Source: Muribaculum sp. An289
GTDB lineage: Bacteria; Bacteroidota; Bacteroidia; Bacteroidales; UBA932
NCBI RefSeq assembly: GCF_002159555.1
Contig: NZ_NFIV01000006.1
Span: forward strand, 62,001 to 126,000
Length of the DNA: 64,000 bases
Direction of reading: 5' to 3'
Below the pieces are notes generated by a model that searched no databases, had not been told where the DNA came from, and was given only the letters and a program-made list of their open reading frames with translations. Shown here in pieces: positions 55,875-64,000 of the stretch (position 1 is its first letter; each line of letters begins with the position of its first letter). The translations under genes and the position numbers were made by a program.

Positions 55875-56183
55875 ATGAGAAAATTACTTGAAAAATGGAA
55901 GTGGCTTTGGGGGTCGGACCGCACGAAATATTATGCGGTGACGGCCGTTTTCGTCCTGTCCGTTTTTTTCTTTTCGGAAAACAATGTCATCCGTTGGATA
56001 AACACCAGATTTGAAATCTCCCGTCAGGAGGAAATCATCTCGGAATACCGCAAAAACATAAAGGAGGCCGGCCGCCGGCTTGAAGCGCTCGGCTCCGACC
56101 TCGATACTCTTGAGACTTTCGCCCGGGAGGATTTCTATTTTCATGAACCCGGCGAGGACGTTTTCGTCTGCATGCCGGAGTGA
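55875..56183 (+). CDS. FtsB/DivIC septum-formation protein
   Basis: A 102-residue protein with one transmembrane helix (YYAVTAVFVLSVFFFS) and a following coiled coil (QEEIISEYRKNIKEAGRRLEA cut short here). This is the bitopic FtsB/DivIC layout that acts with FtsL and FtsQ in the divisome. Convergent with purB. Confidence 0.85.
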   Translation: MRKLLEKWKWLWGSDRTKYYAVTAVFVLSVFFFSENNVIRWINTRFEISRQEEIISEYRKNIKEAGRRLEALGSDLDTLETFAREDFYFHEPGEDVFVCMPE

Positions 56184-56218
56184 AGGCGGACTTCCGGAAT
56201 CGGGTTTTACCGGAATCC

Positions 56219-57556
56219 TCAGATGCCCGTATAGTTCATCGGGGTTATTGCGTGCAGCTCTTCCTTGACCCTGTCATCCACATCGAGCGAATCTATGAAT
56301 GCCGCTATGCTTTCCTGCGATATGTGGCCGCCAGTCCTCGTCAACGCTTTCAAGGCTTCGTAAGGATTCGGGTATGCCTCGCGGCGCAGAACGGTCTGGA
56401 TGGCTTCGGCCACGACGGCCCAGTTGTTTTCCAGGTCGCGGTCTATCGCCTCCCTGTTCAGCAGCAGTTTGCCGAGACCTTTCAGTATGGATTCGAAGGC
56501 TATGAGCGAATGGCCGAAAGGTACGCCTATGTTCCTCAGCACCGTAGAGTCGGTAAGGTCGCGCTGCAACCGTGAAACAGGCAGTTTCATGGACAGGTGG
56601 GTGAATATTGCGTCGGCCATTCCGAGATTGCCTTCCGCGTTTTCGAAGTCTATCGGATTCACTTTGTGCGGCATGGCCGAAGAACCCACTTCCCCCTTTA
56701 TGACACGCTGTCTGAAATATTCCATGGAGATATAAGTCCAGATATCCCGGCAAAGGTCTATGAGGATTGTGTTGAATCTCCTGAAGGCATCGAAAATGGC
56801 CGCAAGATTGTCGTAGTGCTCGATTTGGGTCGTAGGACAGGAGCGTTTCAGCCCGAGCCCCGCCACGAAGCTGTCGGCGAATGTCTTCCAGTCCCTGTCC
56901 GGAAACGCAACCTTGTGCGCGTTCATGTTTCCGGTGGCCCCTCCGAATTTTGCCGGTACCGGAATCGATTCAAGCTGTGACTTTTGTTCCCTGAGCCTTG
57001 CCACGAAAACCTCGATTTCCTTTCCGAGCCGTGTCGGGGACGCCGGTTGCCCGTGTGTCCTTGCAAGCATCGGGATGTCCTTCCATTCATCGGCCCTTTC
57101 CTGTAGCTCCCTTATGATTTCGTCCATCTTCGGATAAATGATATCGTGCAGCGCTTCCTTGACGGACAGCGGTGTGGCCGTGTTGTTTATGTCCTGGGAA
57201 GTCAGCCCGAAATGTACGAATTCAGAATATCTTTCCAGTCCGGCCTCCCTGAATTTTTCCTTGATAAAATATTCGACAGCCTTGACGTCATGGTTTGTCG
57301 TCTTCTCTATCTCCTTGATTCTTCCGGCATCTTCTATCGTGAAGCCGGTATATGCCTTTCTCAGTTCTTCGGCGTTTTCCATCCCTTCGAGCTGGCTTAG
57401 CCCGAACTTGGTCAGGGATATGAAATATTCGATTTCCACTTTTACGCGGTTCCTGATGAGGGCGAATTCGCTGAAGTACTCTCTGAGCGGTGCGGTTTTT
57501 CCGGCATATCTTCCGTCTATCGGGGAGACGGCCGTCAATGGATTAAGTGTCATCAT
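56219..57556 (-). CDS. purB: Adenylosuccinate lyase
   Basis: A 445-residue lyase of purine synthesis, cleaving SAICAR and adenylosuccinate to release fumarate. The fumarase/ASL signature SSAMPHKVNPIDFEN is present, together with THGQPASPTRLG and TSQDINNTATPLSV. Full length for the E. coli-like clade. Confidence 0.96.
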   Translation of the reverse strand: MMTLNPLTAVSPIDGRYAGKTAPLREYFSEFALIRNRVKVEIEYFISLTKFGLSQLEGMENAEELRKAYTGFTIEDAGRIKEIEKTTNHDVKAVEYFIKEKFREAGLERYSEFVHFGLTSQDINNTATPLSVKEALHDIIYPKMDEIIRELQERADEWKDIPMLARTHGQPASPTRLGKEIEVFVARLREQKSQLESIPVPAKFGGATGNMNAHKVAFPDRDWKTFADSFVAGLGLKRSCPTTQIEHYDNLAAIFDAFRRFNTILIDLCRDIWTYISMEYFRQRVIKGEVGSSAMPHKVNPIDFENAEGNLGMADAIFTHLSMKLPVSRLQRDLTDSTVLRNIGVPFGHSLIAFESILKGLGKLLLNREAIDRDLENNWAVVAEAIQTVLRREAYPNPYEALKALTRTGGHISQESIAAFIDSLDVDDRVKEELHAITPMNYTGI

Positions 57557-57600
57557 TATTAAATAAGGTATTTGCAGGGCGCTAAATTACTAAAAAATTC

Positions 57601-58404
57601 TCATCGTCCGTAAAGTTTTCCATATATAGTCCTGCATTGTACCGCTTCCGCCACATCGTGTACCCTCAATATGTCTGCTCCTCTGATCAGAGCTTCGAGG
57701 TGCAGGGCTTGGGTCGCGGGCAGGGCTTCTTCCGGGGAGATACCGAATAATCTGTATATCATGCTTTTCCGGGATATTCCTACGAGGACCTGTTTCCCGG
57801 TGGCCTCTTTTATCCTGTCTATGCCGTGGAGAAGGCTGTAATTCTGGTCTATGGTCTTCGCGAATCCGAATCCCGGGTCCACTATGCATTCTTTGATTCC
57901 TGCCGCCTCGATTTTCGGAAGGAGTTCTCTGAAGTAAGCGGCTATATCTTCGGTAACGTCCCCGTAGTCGCACTGCCCGGCCATCGTTTCGGGAGTCCCC
58001 CTCATGTGCATGGCCACGTATGTAAGTCCGAGACGGCCTGCGGTGCCGAGCATTTCCGGGTCGGCTGTCCCGGCGGATATGTCATTGACGATGTGCTTGC
58101 CTATGCAGTCATAGGTTTTCACGACTATCCCCGAGCGGAAAGTGTCTATCGACAGGGGTACCGACGGAAATTCTTTCCGTATGGCGGTGATTGCCGGGTA
58201 CAGTCTTTCCCATTCGGTCTTTTCGTCCACGCTTTTGGCGCCGGGCCTTGTGGAGCATCCCCCGATGTCCAGTATGTCGGCTCCCTGGGAAACCAGTTTT
58301 CCCGCTCTTTCTACGGCCGAGGCCGCATCTGGGCATCTGCTTTCAGGAAAATACGAATCCCAGGTGACATTTATGATGCCCATTATCTTGATATTTCTTG
58401 CCAT
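57601..58404 (-). CDS. folP: Dihydropteroate synthase
   Basis: A 267-residue TIM-barrel enzyme joining p-aminobenzoate to dihydropterin pyrophosphate. Motifs are GIINVTWDSYFPESR (usual form NVTPDSF), DIGGCSTRPGAKSVDE, SIDTFRSGI and DPGFGFAKT. The Pro-to-Trp change in the first motif is unusual; whether it affects sulfonamide binding is not known. Start chosen at 58404 (MARNIKIMGI). Divergent from tmk by 52 bp. Confidence 0.93.
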   Translation of the reverse strand: MARNIKIMGIINVTWDSYFPESRCPDAASAVERAGKLVSQGADILDIGGCSTRPGAKSVDEKTEWERLYPAITAIRKEFPSVPLSIDTFRSGIVVKTYDCIGKHIVNDISAGTADPEMLGTAGRLGLTYVAMHMRGTPETMAGQCDYGDVTEDIAAYFRELLPKIEAAGIKECIVDPGFGFAKTIDQNYSLLHGIDRIKEATGKQVLVGISRKSMIYRLFGISPEEALPATQALHLEALIRGADILRVHDVAEAVQCRTIYGKLYGR

Positions 58405-58456
58405 TATTTTTAATTTTGCGTAATCATAATCGTACAAAAATATAATTTTTTAAGAT

Positions 58457-59137
58457 ATGTTGATAGTTATCGAAGGTCTCGACGGTTCGGGAAAATCCAC
58501 ACAGGTAAGGAAATTGAAGGAATACATAGCCCGGTCGGGACGTGCTCTCGAATATATACATTTCCCCCGTTTCGATACCCCTTTGTACGGAGACCTTCTG
58601 GCCCGTTTCCTCAGAGGCGAGCTTGGTTCGATAGACAGGGTGCATCCGCGGTTGGTGGCCCTTCTGTTCGCCGAGGACAGGAATGCTGCCGCCCCGTCGA
58701 TAAGGGAGGCCCTTGCGGCTGGCAGGACGGTTCTGCTGGACCGTTACGTATATTCCAATATAGCCTTCCAGTGTGCGAAATTGGAAGACAAGGCGGAACG
58801 GGATGAGCTGAGGGACTGGATTTTCGATACGGAGTACCGTCATTTCGGGATTCCCGTTCCGGACGTGAACATTTTCCTCGATGTCCCGGTCGATTTCGTG
58901 TCGGAAAAATTGGGGGCTTCGCGAAAGGGGAGCGACCGCGAATATCTGGCCGGCAAGAGGGATATCCACGAGGCCGATATCGATTTTCAGAGAAGGGTCA
59001 GGAAAATCTATCTGGAGCAGTGCGGGGCGGACGATACTTTCATAAGGGTCGATTGTTCGGATTCTTCCGGAAGGATGCTGCCGCCGGATGTCATTTTCGG
59101 CAAAATACTTTCAGTCCTTTCAAGAAAAAACGGGTAG
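58457..59137 (+). CDS. tmk: Thymidylate kinase
   Basis: A 226-residue kinase making dTDP from dTMP. The P-loop is EGLDGSGKST near residue 6, the DRYVYSNIAFQ motif follows, and the LID region is Arg-rich. It is 3 nt ahead of the BT_3928-like gene, so the two are cotranscribed. Confidence 0.95.
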   Translation: MLIVIEGLDGSGKSTQVRKLKEYIARSGRALEYIHFPRFDTPLYGDLLARFLRGELGSIDRVHPRLVALLFAEDRNAAAPSIREALAAGRTVLLDRYVYSNIAFQCAKLEDKAERDELRDWIFDTEYRHFGIPVPDVNIFLDVPVDFVSEKLGASRKGSDREYLAGKRDIHEADIDFQRRVRKIYLEQCGADDTFIRVDCSDSSGRMLPPDVIFGKILSVLSRKNG

Positions 59138-59140
59138 GCC

Positions 59141-60325
59141 ATGAGAAGGTTTTCAATTCTGTGTTCGTATGTTGCCGGACTGGCCTTTATCGTATCCGGC
59201 TTTTTCAAGCTTTTGGACCCCATAGGGACGGGATTCATAATGGAGGAATATTTCAGATTCCTTCATCTGGGTTTTCTCCGGGGGATTGCAGTCGCCGCCG
59301 GCATAGCGGTTTCCGCCGTAGAATTCATTCTGGGCGGATTGTTGGTGATACGTTTCAAGATGCGCTTCACCGCAGTCGCCGCTCTGGTGATGATGGCATT
59401 CTACATGCTGCTGACACTTTTTCTCGCAATCTTCAATCCTCCAATGGATTGCGGCTGTTTCGGGGAGGCCGTGCACCTTACCCATTTGCAGACTTTCATA
59501 AAGAACATAGTGCTCGGCCTGATTTGCCTCCCACCGTTTTTCAAAAGGGATTCGATAGAATATACCTGCCGCAAATGGCATGTCGTCTACAGGCTCGTCC
59601 TGCTTGCCATTCCGGTCATAGGCCTTCCGTTGCAGTCCCTGCTTTACCGTCCGTTTCTGGATTTTACCGACTACAAGCCTTCTACGGTCTTATCGGACGG
59701 CGTTTCTGGGCAGGCCGATTACTCGTCGGCCATGAGTTTCGTTTATGAAAAGGGAGGGGAGAGGCGTTCTTTCGGCCTCGACAATCTTCCGGATTCCACC
59801 TGGACCTATGTCGAAACGGTAACTGTCCCGGTCGAAGACCAGGGTGATGACGGCATGCCTCTGCCGTTGAGGGATGAAGAAGGAAAATATGTCTCCGATT
59901 TGTTCGCTCATGAAAAGACGATGCTCATATCCGTGTATGACCCTGCCGCATTCGATATGGACGACTGGATGACCGTGAAGATTTTCGGTGATTCGGTTTC
60001 GGCCGCCGGCATGTCGGTGATTGTCGCGCTTGCCGCGACGGAGGAGGAGGGGCGCAGGATTTCGGAAATGATACGGTATCCGGTCTGCTACAGCGATTAC
60101 AAGACCCTGATTACCTTGAACCGTTCAAACGGTGGATTCACATACGTGGCCAATCTTTCATATCCTACGATTGTAGGAAAGTGGGCTTATCGTCTCATGG
60201 AAACCGGGGCCCCGGCCATGATAGCCGTGGAAGATCCCGATGTGATGTTAATGCATGCGACGATACGCCGGAATTCGTTCATGCGTATCGTCGCCCTTGC
60301 ATATATAGTCCTGATGATAGTCTGA
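59141..60325 (+). CDS. BT_3928-like DoxX-family membrane protein
   Basis: A 394-residue protein with four N-terminal membrane helices of the DoxX type (ILCSYVAGLAFIVSGFFKL, GIAVAAGIAVSAVEFILGG, AAL-VMMAFYMLLTLFLAIF) and CGCF. A soluble C-terminal region of about 200 residues resembles a thioredoxin-like fold (MLISVYDPAAFD). Members of this family in Bacteroidetes are conserved next to tmk, as here. Function unknown, possibly redox. Confidence 0.8.
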   Translation: MRRFSILCSYVAGLAFIVSGFFKLLDPIGTGFIMEEYFRFLHLGFLRGIAVAAGIAVSAVEFILGGLLVIRFKMRFTAVAALVMMAFYMLLTLFLAIFNPPMDCGCFGEAVHLTHLQTFIKNIVLGLICLPPFFKRDSIEYTCRKWHVVYRLVLLAIPVIGLPLQSLLYRPFLDFTDYKPSTVLSDGVSGQADYSSAMSFVYEKGGERRSFGLDNLPDSTWTYVETVTVPVEDQGDDGMPLPLRDEEGKYVSDLFAHEKTMLISVYDPAAFDMDDWMTVKIFGDSVSAAGMSVIVALAATEEEGRRISEMIRYPVCYSDYKTLITLNRSNGGFTYVANLSYPTIVGKWAYRLMETGAPAMIAVEDPDVMLMHATIRRNSFMRIVALAYIVLMIV

Positions 60326-60346
60326 TGTCTGACCGGGAAACGGCTT

Positions 60347-63211
60347 CTAAAGCGTGCGCTTGATTTCCACTATCTGGTATGCCTCGATGATGTCGCCTAC
60401 CTTTACATCGTTGTAGCCGTTGATGTTGAGGCCGCAGTCATATCCGGCCATGACTTCCTTGACATCGTCCTTGAAACGTTTCAGTGAACCGAGTTCCCCT
60501 GTATATACTACGATGCCGTCCCGGATTACCCGTACCTTTGCCGTGCGGGTGAGTTTTCCTTCCTTGACCATGCATCCTGCAATGGTTCCGACTTTCGAAA
60601 TCTTGAATATTTCACGGACTTCGGCAGTCGCCGTAACCTCTTCTTTCTCTACAGGTGCGAGCATACCCTCTATACCGCTCTTGATTTCGTTTATGGCGTC
60701 ATAGATGACAGAGTAAAGCCTGATTTCTATTTCCTCTTTTTCTGCCAGCTTCCTTGCGTTGGCGGAAGGACGTACCTGGAATCCTATGATGATGGCATTC
60801 GAGGCGGCGGCAAGCAGGACATCCGATTCGGAAATCTGGCCTACGGCCTTGTGTATTACGTTCACGCGCACCTCTTCGGTCGAAAGCTTGAGCAATGAAT
60901 CGGAAAGGGCCTCGATGGAACCGTCCACGTCACCTTTTACTATGATGTTGAGTTCCTTGAAGTTTCCGATTGCTATCCTTCTTCCGATTTCTTCGAGAGT
61001 GATATGTTTCTGGGTCTTTATCCCCTGTATCCTCAGGAGCTGCTCCCTCTTGTTGGCTATGTCCCTCGCTTCCTTTTCGTCATCGAGGACGTTGAAATTC
61101 TCGCCGGCCGTAGGGGCTCCGTTGAGTCCCAGTACGGAAACAGGTGTCGACGGACCGGCTGTCTGGACTTTCTGTCCCCTTTCATTGAACATGGCCTTGA
61201 CCCTTCCGGTATAGCTGCCGCTCAGCATTATGTCGCCTACGTGCAGGGTGCCTCCCTGGACGAGTATTGTCGCGAGATAACCGCGCCCCTTGTCGAGGGA
61301 CGATTCGATGATGGTACCGACAGCCTTTTTGTTGGGATTGGCCTTCAGGTCGAGCAATTCGGCTTCGAGCAGGACTTTGTCGAGCAGTTTGTCCACATTT
61401 ATGCCTTTCTTCGCCGAAATCTCCTGGCACTGGTATTTTCCTCCCCAGTCCTCGACGAGTATGTTCATGTTGGCAAGCTGTTCCCTTATCTTTTCCGGAT
61501 TCGCTCCCGGCTTGTCTATCTTGTTTATTGCGAATATCATAGGGACTCCGGCGGCCTGGGCGTGGTTTATCGCCTCTATCGTCTGCGGCATGATGGCATC
61601 GTCCGCCGCGATGATTATGATGGCGAGGTCGGTAATTTTCGCTCCGCGGGCACGCATGGCGGTGAAGGCCTCGTGTCCCGGGGTGTCGAGGAAGGTTATT
61701 TTCCTTCCGTCCGGAAGTTCGACGTTGTATGCGCCGATATGCTGCGTGATGCCTCCGGCCTCTCCGGCTATGACATTGGATTTCCTTATGTAGTCAAGGA
61801 GGGATGTCTTTCCGTGGTCGACATGTCCCATGACGGTTATGATAGGAGGACGTGGAACGAGGTCTTCTTCCTTGTCCACTTCCTGTTCGATTGCCTGATT
61901 GACTTCCGCCGTTACGAATTCGACTTCATATCCGAATTCTTCGGCAACGAGCACAAGCGCTTCGGCATCGAGCCTCTGGTTTATGGAAACCATGAGTCCG
62001 AGGTTCATGCACGCTTCGATGACTTTCGTTACAGGGACATTCATCAGGGTGGAGAGGTCGTTTACGGTTACGAATTCCGTAACTTTCAGGATTTTGCTCT
62101 CCATCTCCGTCCTTTCGATTTCCTCCTGGAGCTTCTGGGATACATGCTCGCGTTTTTCCTTGCGGTGCTTGGACCCCTTGGTCTTGCCTCTGCTCTCGGT
62201 CATCTTGGCGTATGTTTCCTTGATTTGCTTCTGGATAGCGTCTTCGTCTATCTCTACGGTTGCGGCAGGTTTGAACTTTTCGTTCTTCTTCTTGTTGCCT
62301 CCGCCGTTCTGGAATGCCTGCTTTCCGCCTTTCGGTTGCTGGGAACCGTTGCGTTTGACGTTTTCCCCTTCCTTGGTTATGTCCACTTTCTGGTTTGCAG
62401 GCGAAACGCCCTTGTGGATTCTTTCGCGCTTGGACTTGTTCTTGTTTTTCTTGTCGCTTTTCTTTTCGAATTGCGACAGGTCTATCTTGTCTATGATTTT
62501 AGGCCCAGGGAGCCTTTCGATTCCTTCCTTGATGCCTGTCGCAGCAGGTTTGCTTTCGGTTGCCGGTGCTGCGGTTTCGGCGGCAGGCTGCTGTTTTGCG
62601 GCATTTTCAGGCTCTCCTGTCGCCTGAGGGCTTTCCTTATGCGTTTCCTCTGCCTTGACAGCCGTTTCCTTCACCTTCTCAGGGGCAGGGACCGGTTTTG
62701 CCTCTTCTTTTTCTTTACGCGGCTTTTTTACGTTCCCCTTTTCGTCGAGTTCTATTTTACCGAGTATTTTGAGCTGGCTGCCGGCCGTATTGGCCTGTTG
62801 CCCGGATGCCTTCTCTTCGGCAGGGGCAGGGGCGGCAGTCTCGTTTTGCGGAATATTGCTGGCAGGTTCGTTTTTCTCGGGAGCGGCAGGGGCATTCGAC
62901 TTGTTCTCGATAATAGTCGTGCGCACCATCAGGGTTTCTTCTTCGGTCTCCTCGGTGTCTTCGAGGCTGTCCTTCTTTACCTTGTCGGTGATTTCCTTTA
63001 TTTTTGTCGCTACTTTCTTCGATTGTTCCTTGATGTCGTGCTCTCCCTTGAATGCGTTTTCAATCAGGGGAATTGCGCCGGAAGGCACCCATGCGTTGGG
63101 TGTCTGTTCCATTTCAAAGCCTTTTTCCCTGAGAAAATCCACCAAGGTCTGTAACCCGATGTTGTACCTTTTCAAAATCTTGCTCGCTCTTACATCTCCC
63201 TGTTCTGCCAT
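60347..63211 (-). CDS. infB: Translation initiation factor IF-2
   Basis: A 954-residue GTPase that brings initiator tRNA to the ribosome. The N-terminal IF2_N domain ([19 protein letters not shown]) is followed by a long low-complexity Ala/Pro/Lys/Glu linker (about 100-400). Then come G1 [12 protein letters not shown] near residue 461, G3 DTPGHEAF, G4 NKIDKPGA, and domains II-IV. Normal for Bacteroidetes length. It follows nusA by 61 bp, the usual nusA-infB order. Confidence 0.96.
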   Translation of the reverse strand: MAEQGDVRASKILKRYNIGLQTLVDFLREKGFEMEQTPNAWVPSGAIPLIENAFKGEHDIKEQSKKVATKIKEITDKVKKDSLEDTEETEEETLMVRTTIIENKSNAPAAPEKNEPASNIPQNETAAPAPAEEKASGQQANTAGSQLKILGKIELDEKGNVKKPRKEKEEAKPVPAPEKVKETAVKAEETHKESPQATGEPENAAKQQPAAETAAPATESKPAATGIKEGIERLPGPKIIDKIDLSQFEKKSDKKNKNKSKRERIHKGVSPANQKVDITKEGENVKRNGSQQPKGGKQAFQNGGGNKKKNEKFKPAATVEIDEDAIQKQIKETYAKMTESRGKTKGSKHRKEKREHVSQKLQEEIERTEMESKILKVTEFVTVNDLSTLMNVPVTKVIEACMNLGLMVSINQRLDAEALVLVAEEFGYEVEFVTAEVNQAIEQEVDKEEDLVPRPPIITVMGHVDHGKTSLLDYIRKSNVIAGEAGGITQHIGAYNVELPDGRKITFLDTPGHEAFTAMRARGAKITDLAIIIIAADDAIMPQTIEAINHAQAAGVPMIFAINKIDKPGANPEKIREQLANMNILVEDWGGKYQCQEISAKKGINVDKLLDKVLLEAELLDLKANPNKKAVGTIIESSLDKGRGYLATILVQGGTLHVGDIMLSGSYTGRVKAMFNERGQKVQTAGPSTPVSVLGLNGAPTAGENFNVLDDEKEARDIANKREQLLRIQGIKTQKHITLEEIGRRIAIGNFKELNIIVKGDVDGSIEALSDSLLKLSTEEVRVNVIHKAVGQISESDVLLAAASNAIIIGFQVRPSANARKLAEKEEIEIRLYSVIYDAINEIKSGIEGMLAPVEKEEVTATAEVREIFKISKVGTIAGCMVKEGKLTRTAKVRVIRDGIVVYTGELGSLKRFKDDVKEVMAGYDCGLNINGYNDVKVGDIIEAYQIVEIKRTL

Positions 63212-63272
63212 ATCTTGATTCCGCTGTTTAATTGTTGGTTAGCTTTCTTTGTTGTCAATAGGTCCATTAAAA

Positions 63273-64000
63273 TCAGTCTTCAAACTCTTTCCTGAGTATT
63301 TCCTGCACTTCCTCGACGGTTTCCGTCTCAAGGTCGGCGCGTTTTGCGATTTCATCCACGGAAAGGGCGAGTACGCTCTTCGCAGTGTCGCAGCCTATGC
63401 CTCTCAGGGCTTCTATTACCCATGGCTCTATTTCATCCTCGAATTCGGTAAGGAGTACGTCTTCTTCGACTTCCTGTGCTGCCGCTTCAGCTGCATCGAG
63501 CTCCCTGAAAATGTCTATTTCCTTGCCTGAAAGCATGTTGGCGAGCTTGATGTTGCAGCCTCCCTTTCCGATTGCCAGGGATATTTCGTTAGGTTTGAGG
63601 AAAACGTTTATATGGCCGGGTATTTCGCTCGGTTTGATGGAAGAAATCTTGGCCGGACTGAGCGCCCTCTGGATAAGGAGCTGTACATTGTTCGTCCAGT
63701 TTATGACGTCTATGTTTTCGTTTCTGAGTTCCCTTACGATTCCGTGTATCCTTGAACCTTTTACTCCGACACATGCGCCTACAGGGTCGATTCTCTCATC
63801 GTATGATTCGACGGCCACCTTGGCCCTTTCGCCCGGAATGCGGACCACTTTCTTTATGGTGATGAGCCCGTCGGCTATTTCAGGAACCTCCTGCTCGAAT
63901 AGTTTTTCAAGGAAAAGCTCCGAAGTCCTCGAAAGGGTGATAAGAGGCGAATTGCCTTTCATTTCAACACTCTTTATGATGGCTTTCACGGTGTCGCCTT
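63273..64000 (-). CDS. nusA: Transcription termination/antitermination factor NusA, C-terminal part (cut by window edge)
   Basis: The frame is open from the right edge of the window to 63273 and continues beyond it. The internal Met at 63989 is not the start, since the preceding codons read GDTV in frame. S1-end and KH domain sequences are visible (IDPVGACVGVKGSRIHGIVR, SLAIGKGGCNIKLANMLSG), and the C-terminal helix-hairpin-helix-like end reads ALRGIGCDTAKSVLALSVDE. NusA controls pausing and termination. First gene of the nusA-infB unit in this window. Confidence 0.95.
   Translation of the reverse strand, partial: GDTVKAIIKSVEMKGNSPLITLSRTSELFLEKLFEQEVPEIADGLITIKKVVRIPGERAKVAVESYDERIDPVGACVGVKGSRIHGIVRELRNENIDVINWTNNVQLLIQRALSPAKISSIKPSEIPGHINVFLKPNEISLAIGKGGCNIKLANMLSGKEIDIFRELDAAEAAAQEVEEDVLLTEFEDEIEPWVIEALRGIGCDTAKSVLALSVDEIAKRADLETETVEEVQEILRKEFED

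Noticed and set aside
61004-63154. 716-residue open frame on the plus strand opposite infB
   Set aside because: Antisense to a complete IF-2 gene with all GTPase motifs; its sequence is the low-complexity complement of the Lys/Glu/Ala-rich linker.

Overview
The window looks like a Bacteroidales chromosome, possibly Rikenellaceae/Alistipes-like (family-level guess only). Supporting signs are promoters of the TAnnTTTG type (for example 16270-16277, 51188-51195), many lipoproteins with short lipoboxes, PCMD, M6, C11 and M49 secreted proteins, a 57-aa histone H1-like protein, and an IME of the Bacteroides kind. The core is moderately GC-rich; about 5.9-38.3 kb is visibly AT-richer and is accessory DNA.

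Layout. 1-5.7 kb: core genes (ABC-F ATPase cut by the window edge, TrkA, a UvrA paralogue without the UvrB-binding domain, a PP2C phosphatase). 5.7-10.5 kb: accessory DNA with a lipoprotein, a four-gene hipB-hipS-hipT-serine hydrolase operon, and decayed copies of integrase-side sequences, suggesting an older related element. 10,481-38,357: an integrative mobilizable element bounded by a 24-bp direct repeat that is the 3' end of a small DUF2795-like gene. Its right part holds the machinery (tyrosine integrase, excisionase-like HTH, DUF3987 ATPase, toprim/primase-like protein, MobV relaxase). Its left 20 kb is a defence island: two DUF262 proteins, a CBASS-like nucleotidyltransferase plus SLATT membrane effector, and an enlarged type I restriction-modification operon (HTH, hsdR, a cysteine-peptidase-like gene, hsdM, a DUF1016 nuclease, a GmrSD-like protein, hsdS). 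After hsdS come inverted silent hsdS cassettes and a tyrosine recombinase, i.e. a specificity shufflon. An IS21-family element (26,013-28,645) has landed inside one silent cassette with a perfect 7-bp target duplication. 38.4-64 kb: core genes for cobalamin adenosylation, folate and GTP metabolism, CCA addition, DNA polymerase III delta, secreted peptidases, an envelope/stress trio, L25 and Pth, mannose-6-phosphate isomerase, PurB, FolP, Tmk, IF2 and NusA (cut by the right edge).

How it works together: the IME integrates without destroying its target gene, because it restores the gene's last codons. It carries several layered anti-phage systems, with type I specificity likely to vary by recombination between the expressed and silent hsdS genes. 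The most novel pieces are the papain-fold-like protein embedded between hsdR and hsdM, the DUF1016 and DUF262 genes inserted between hsdM and hsdS, and the serine hydrolase translationally coupled to a HipBST-type toxin module. No tRNA, rRNA or CRISPR array was seen.
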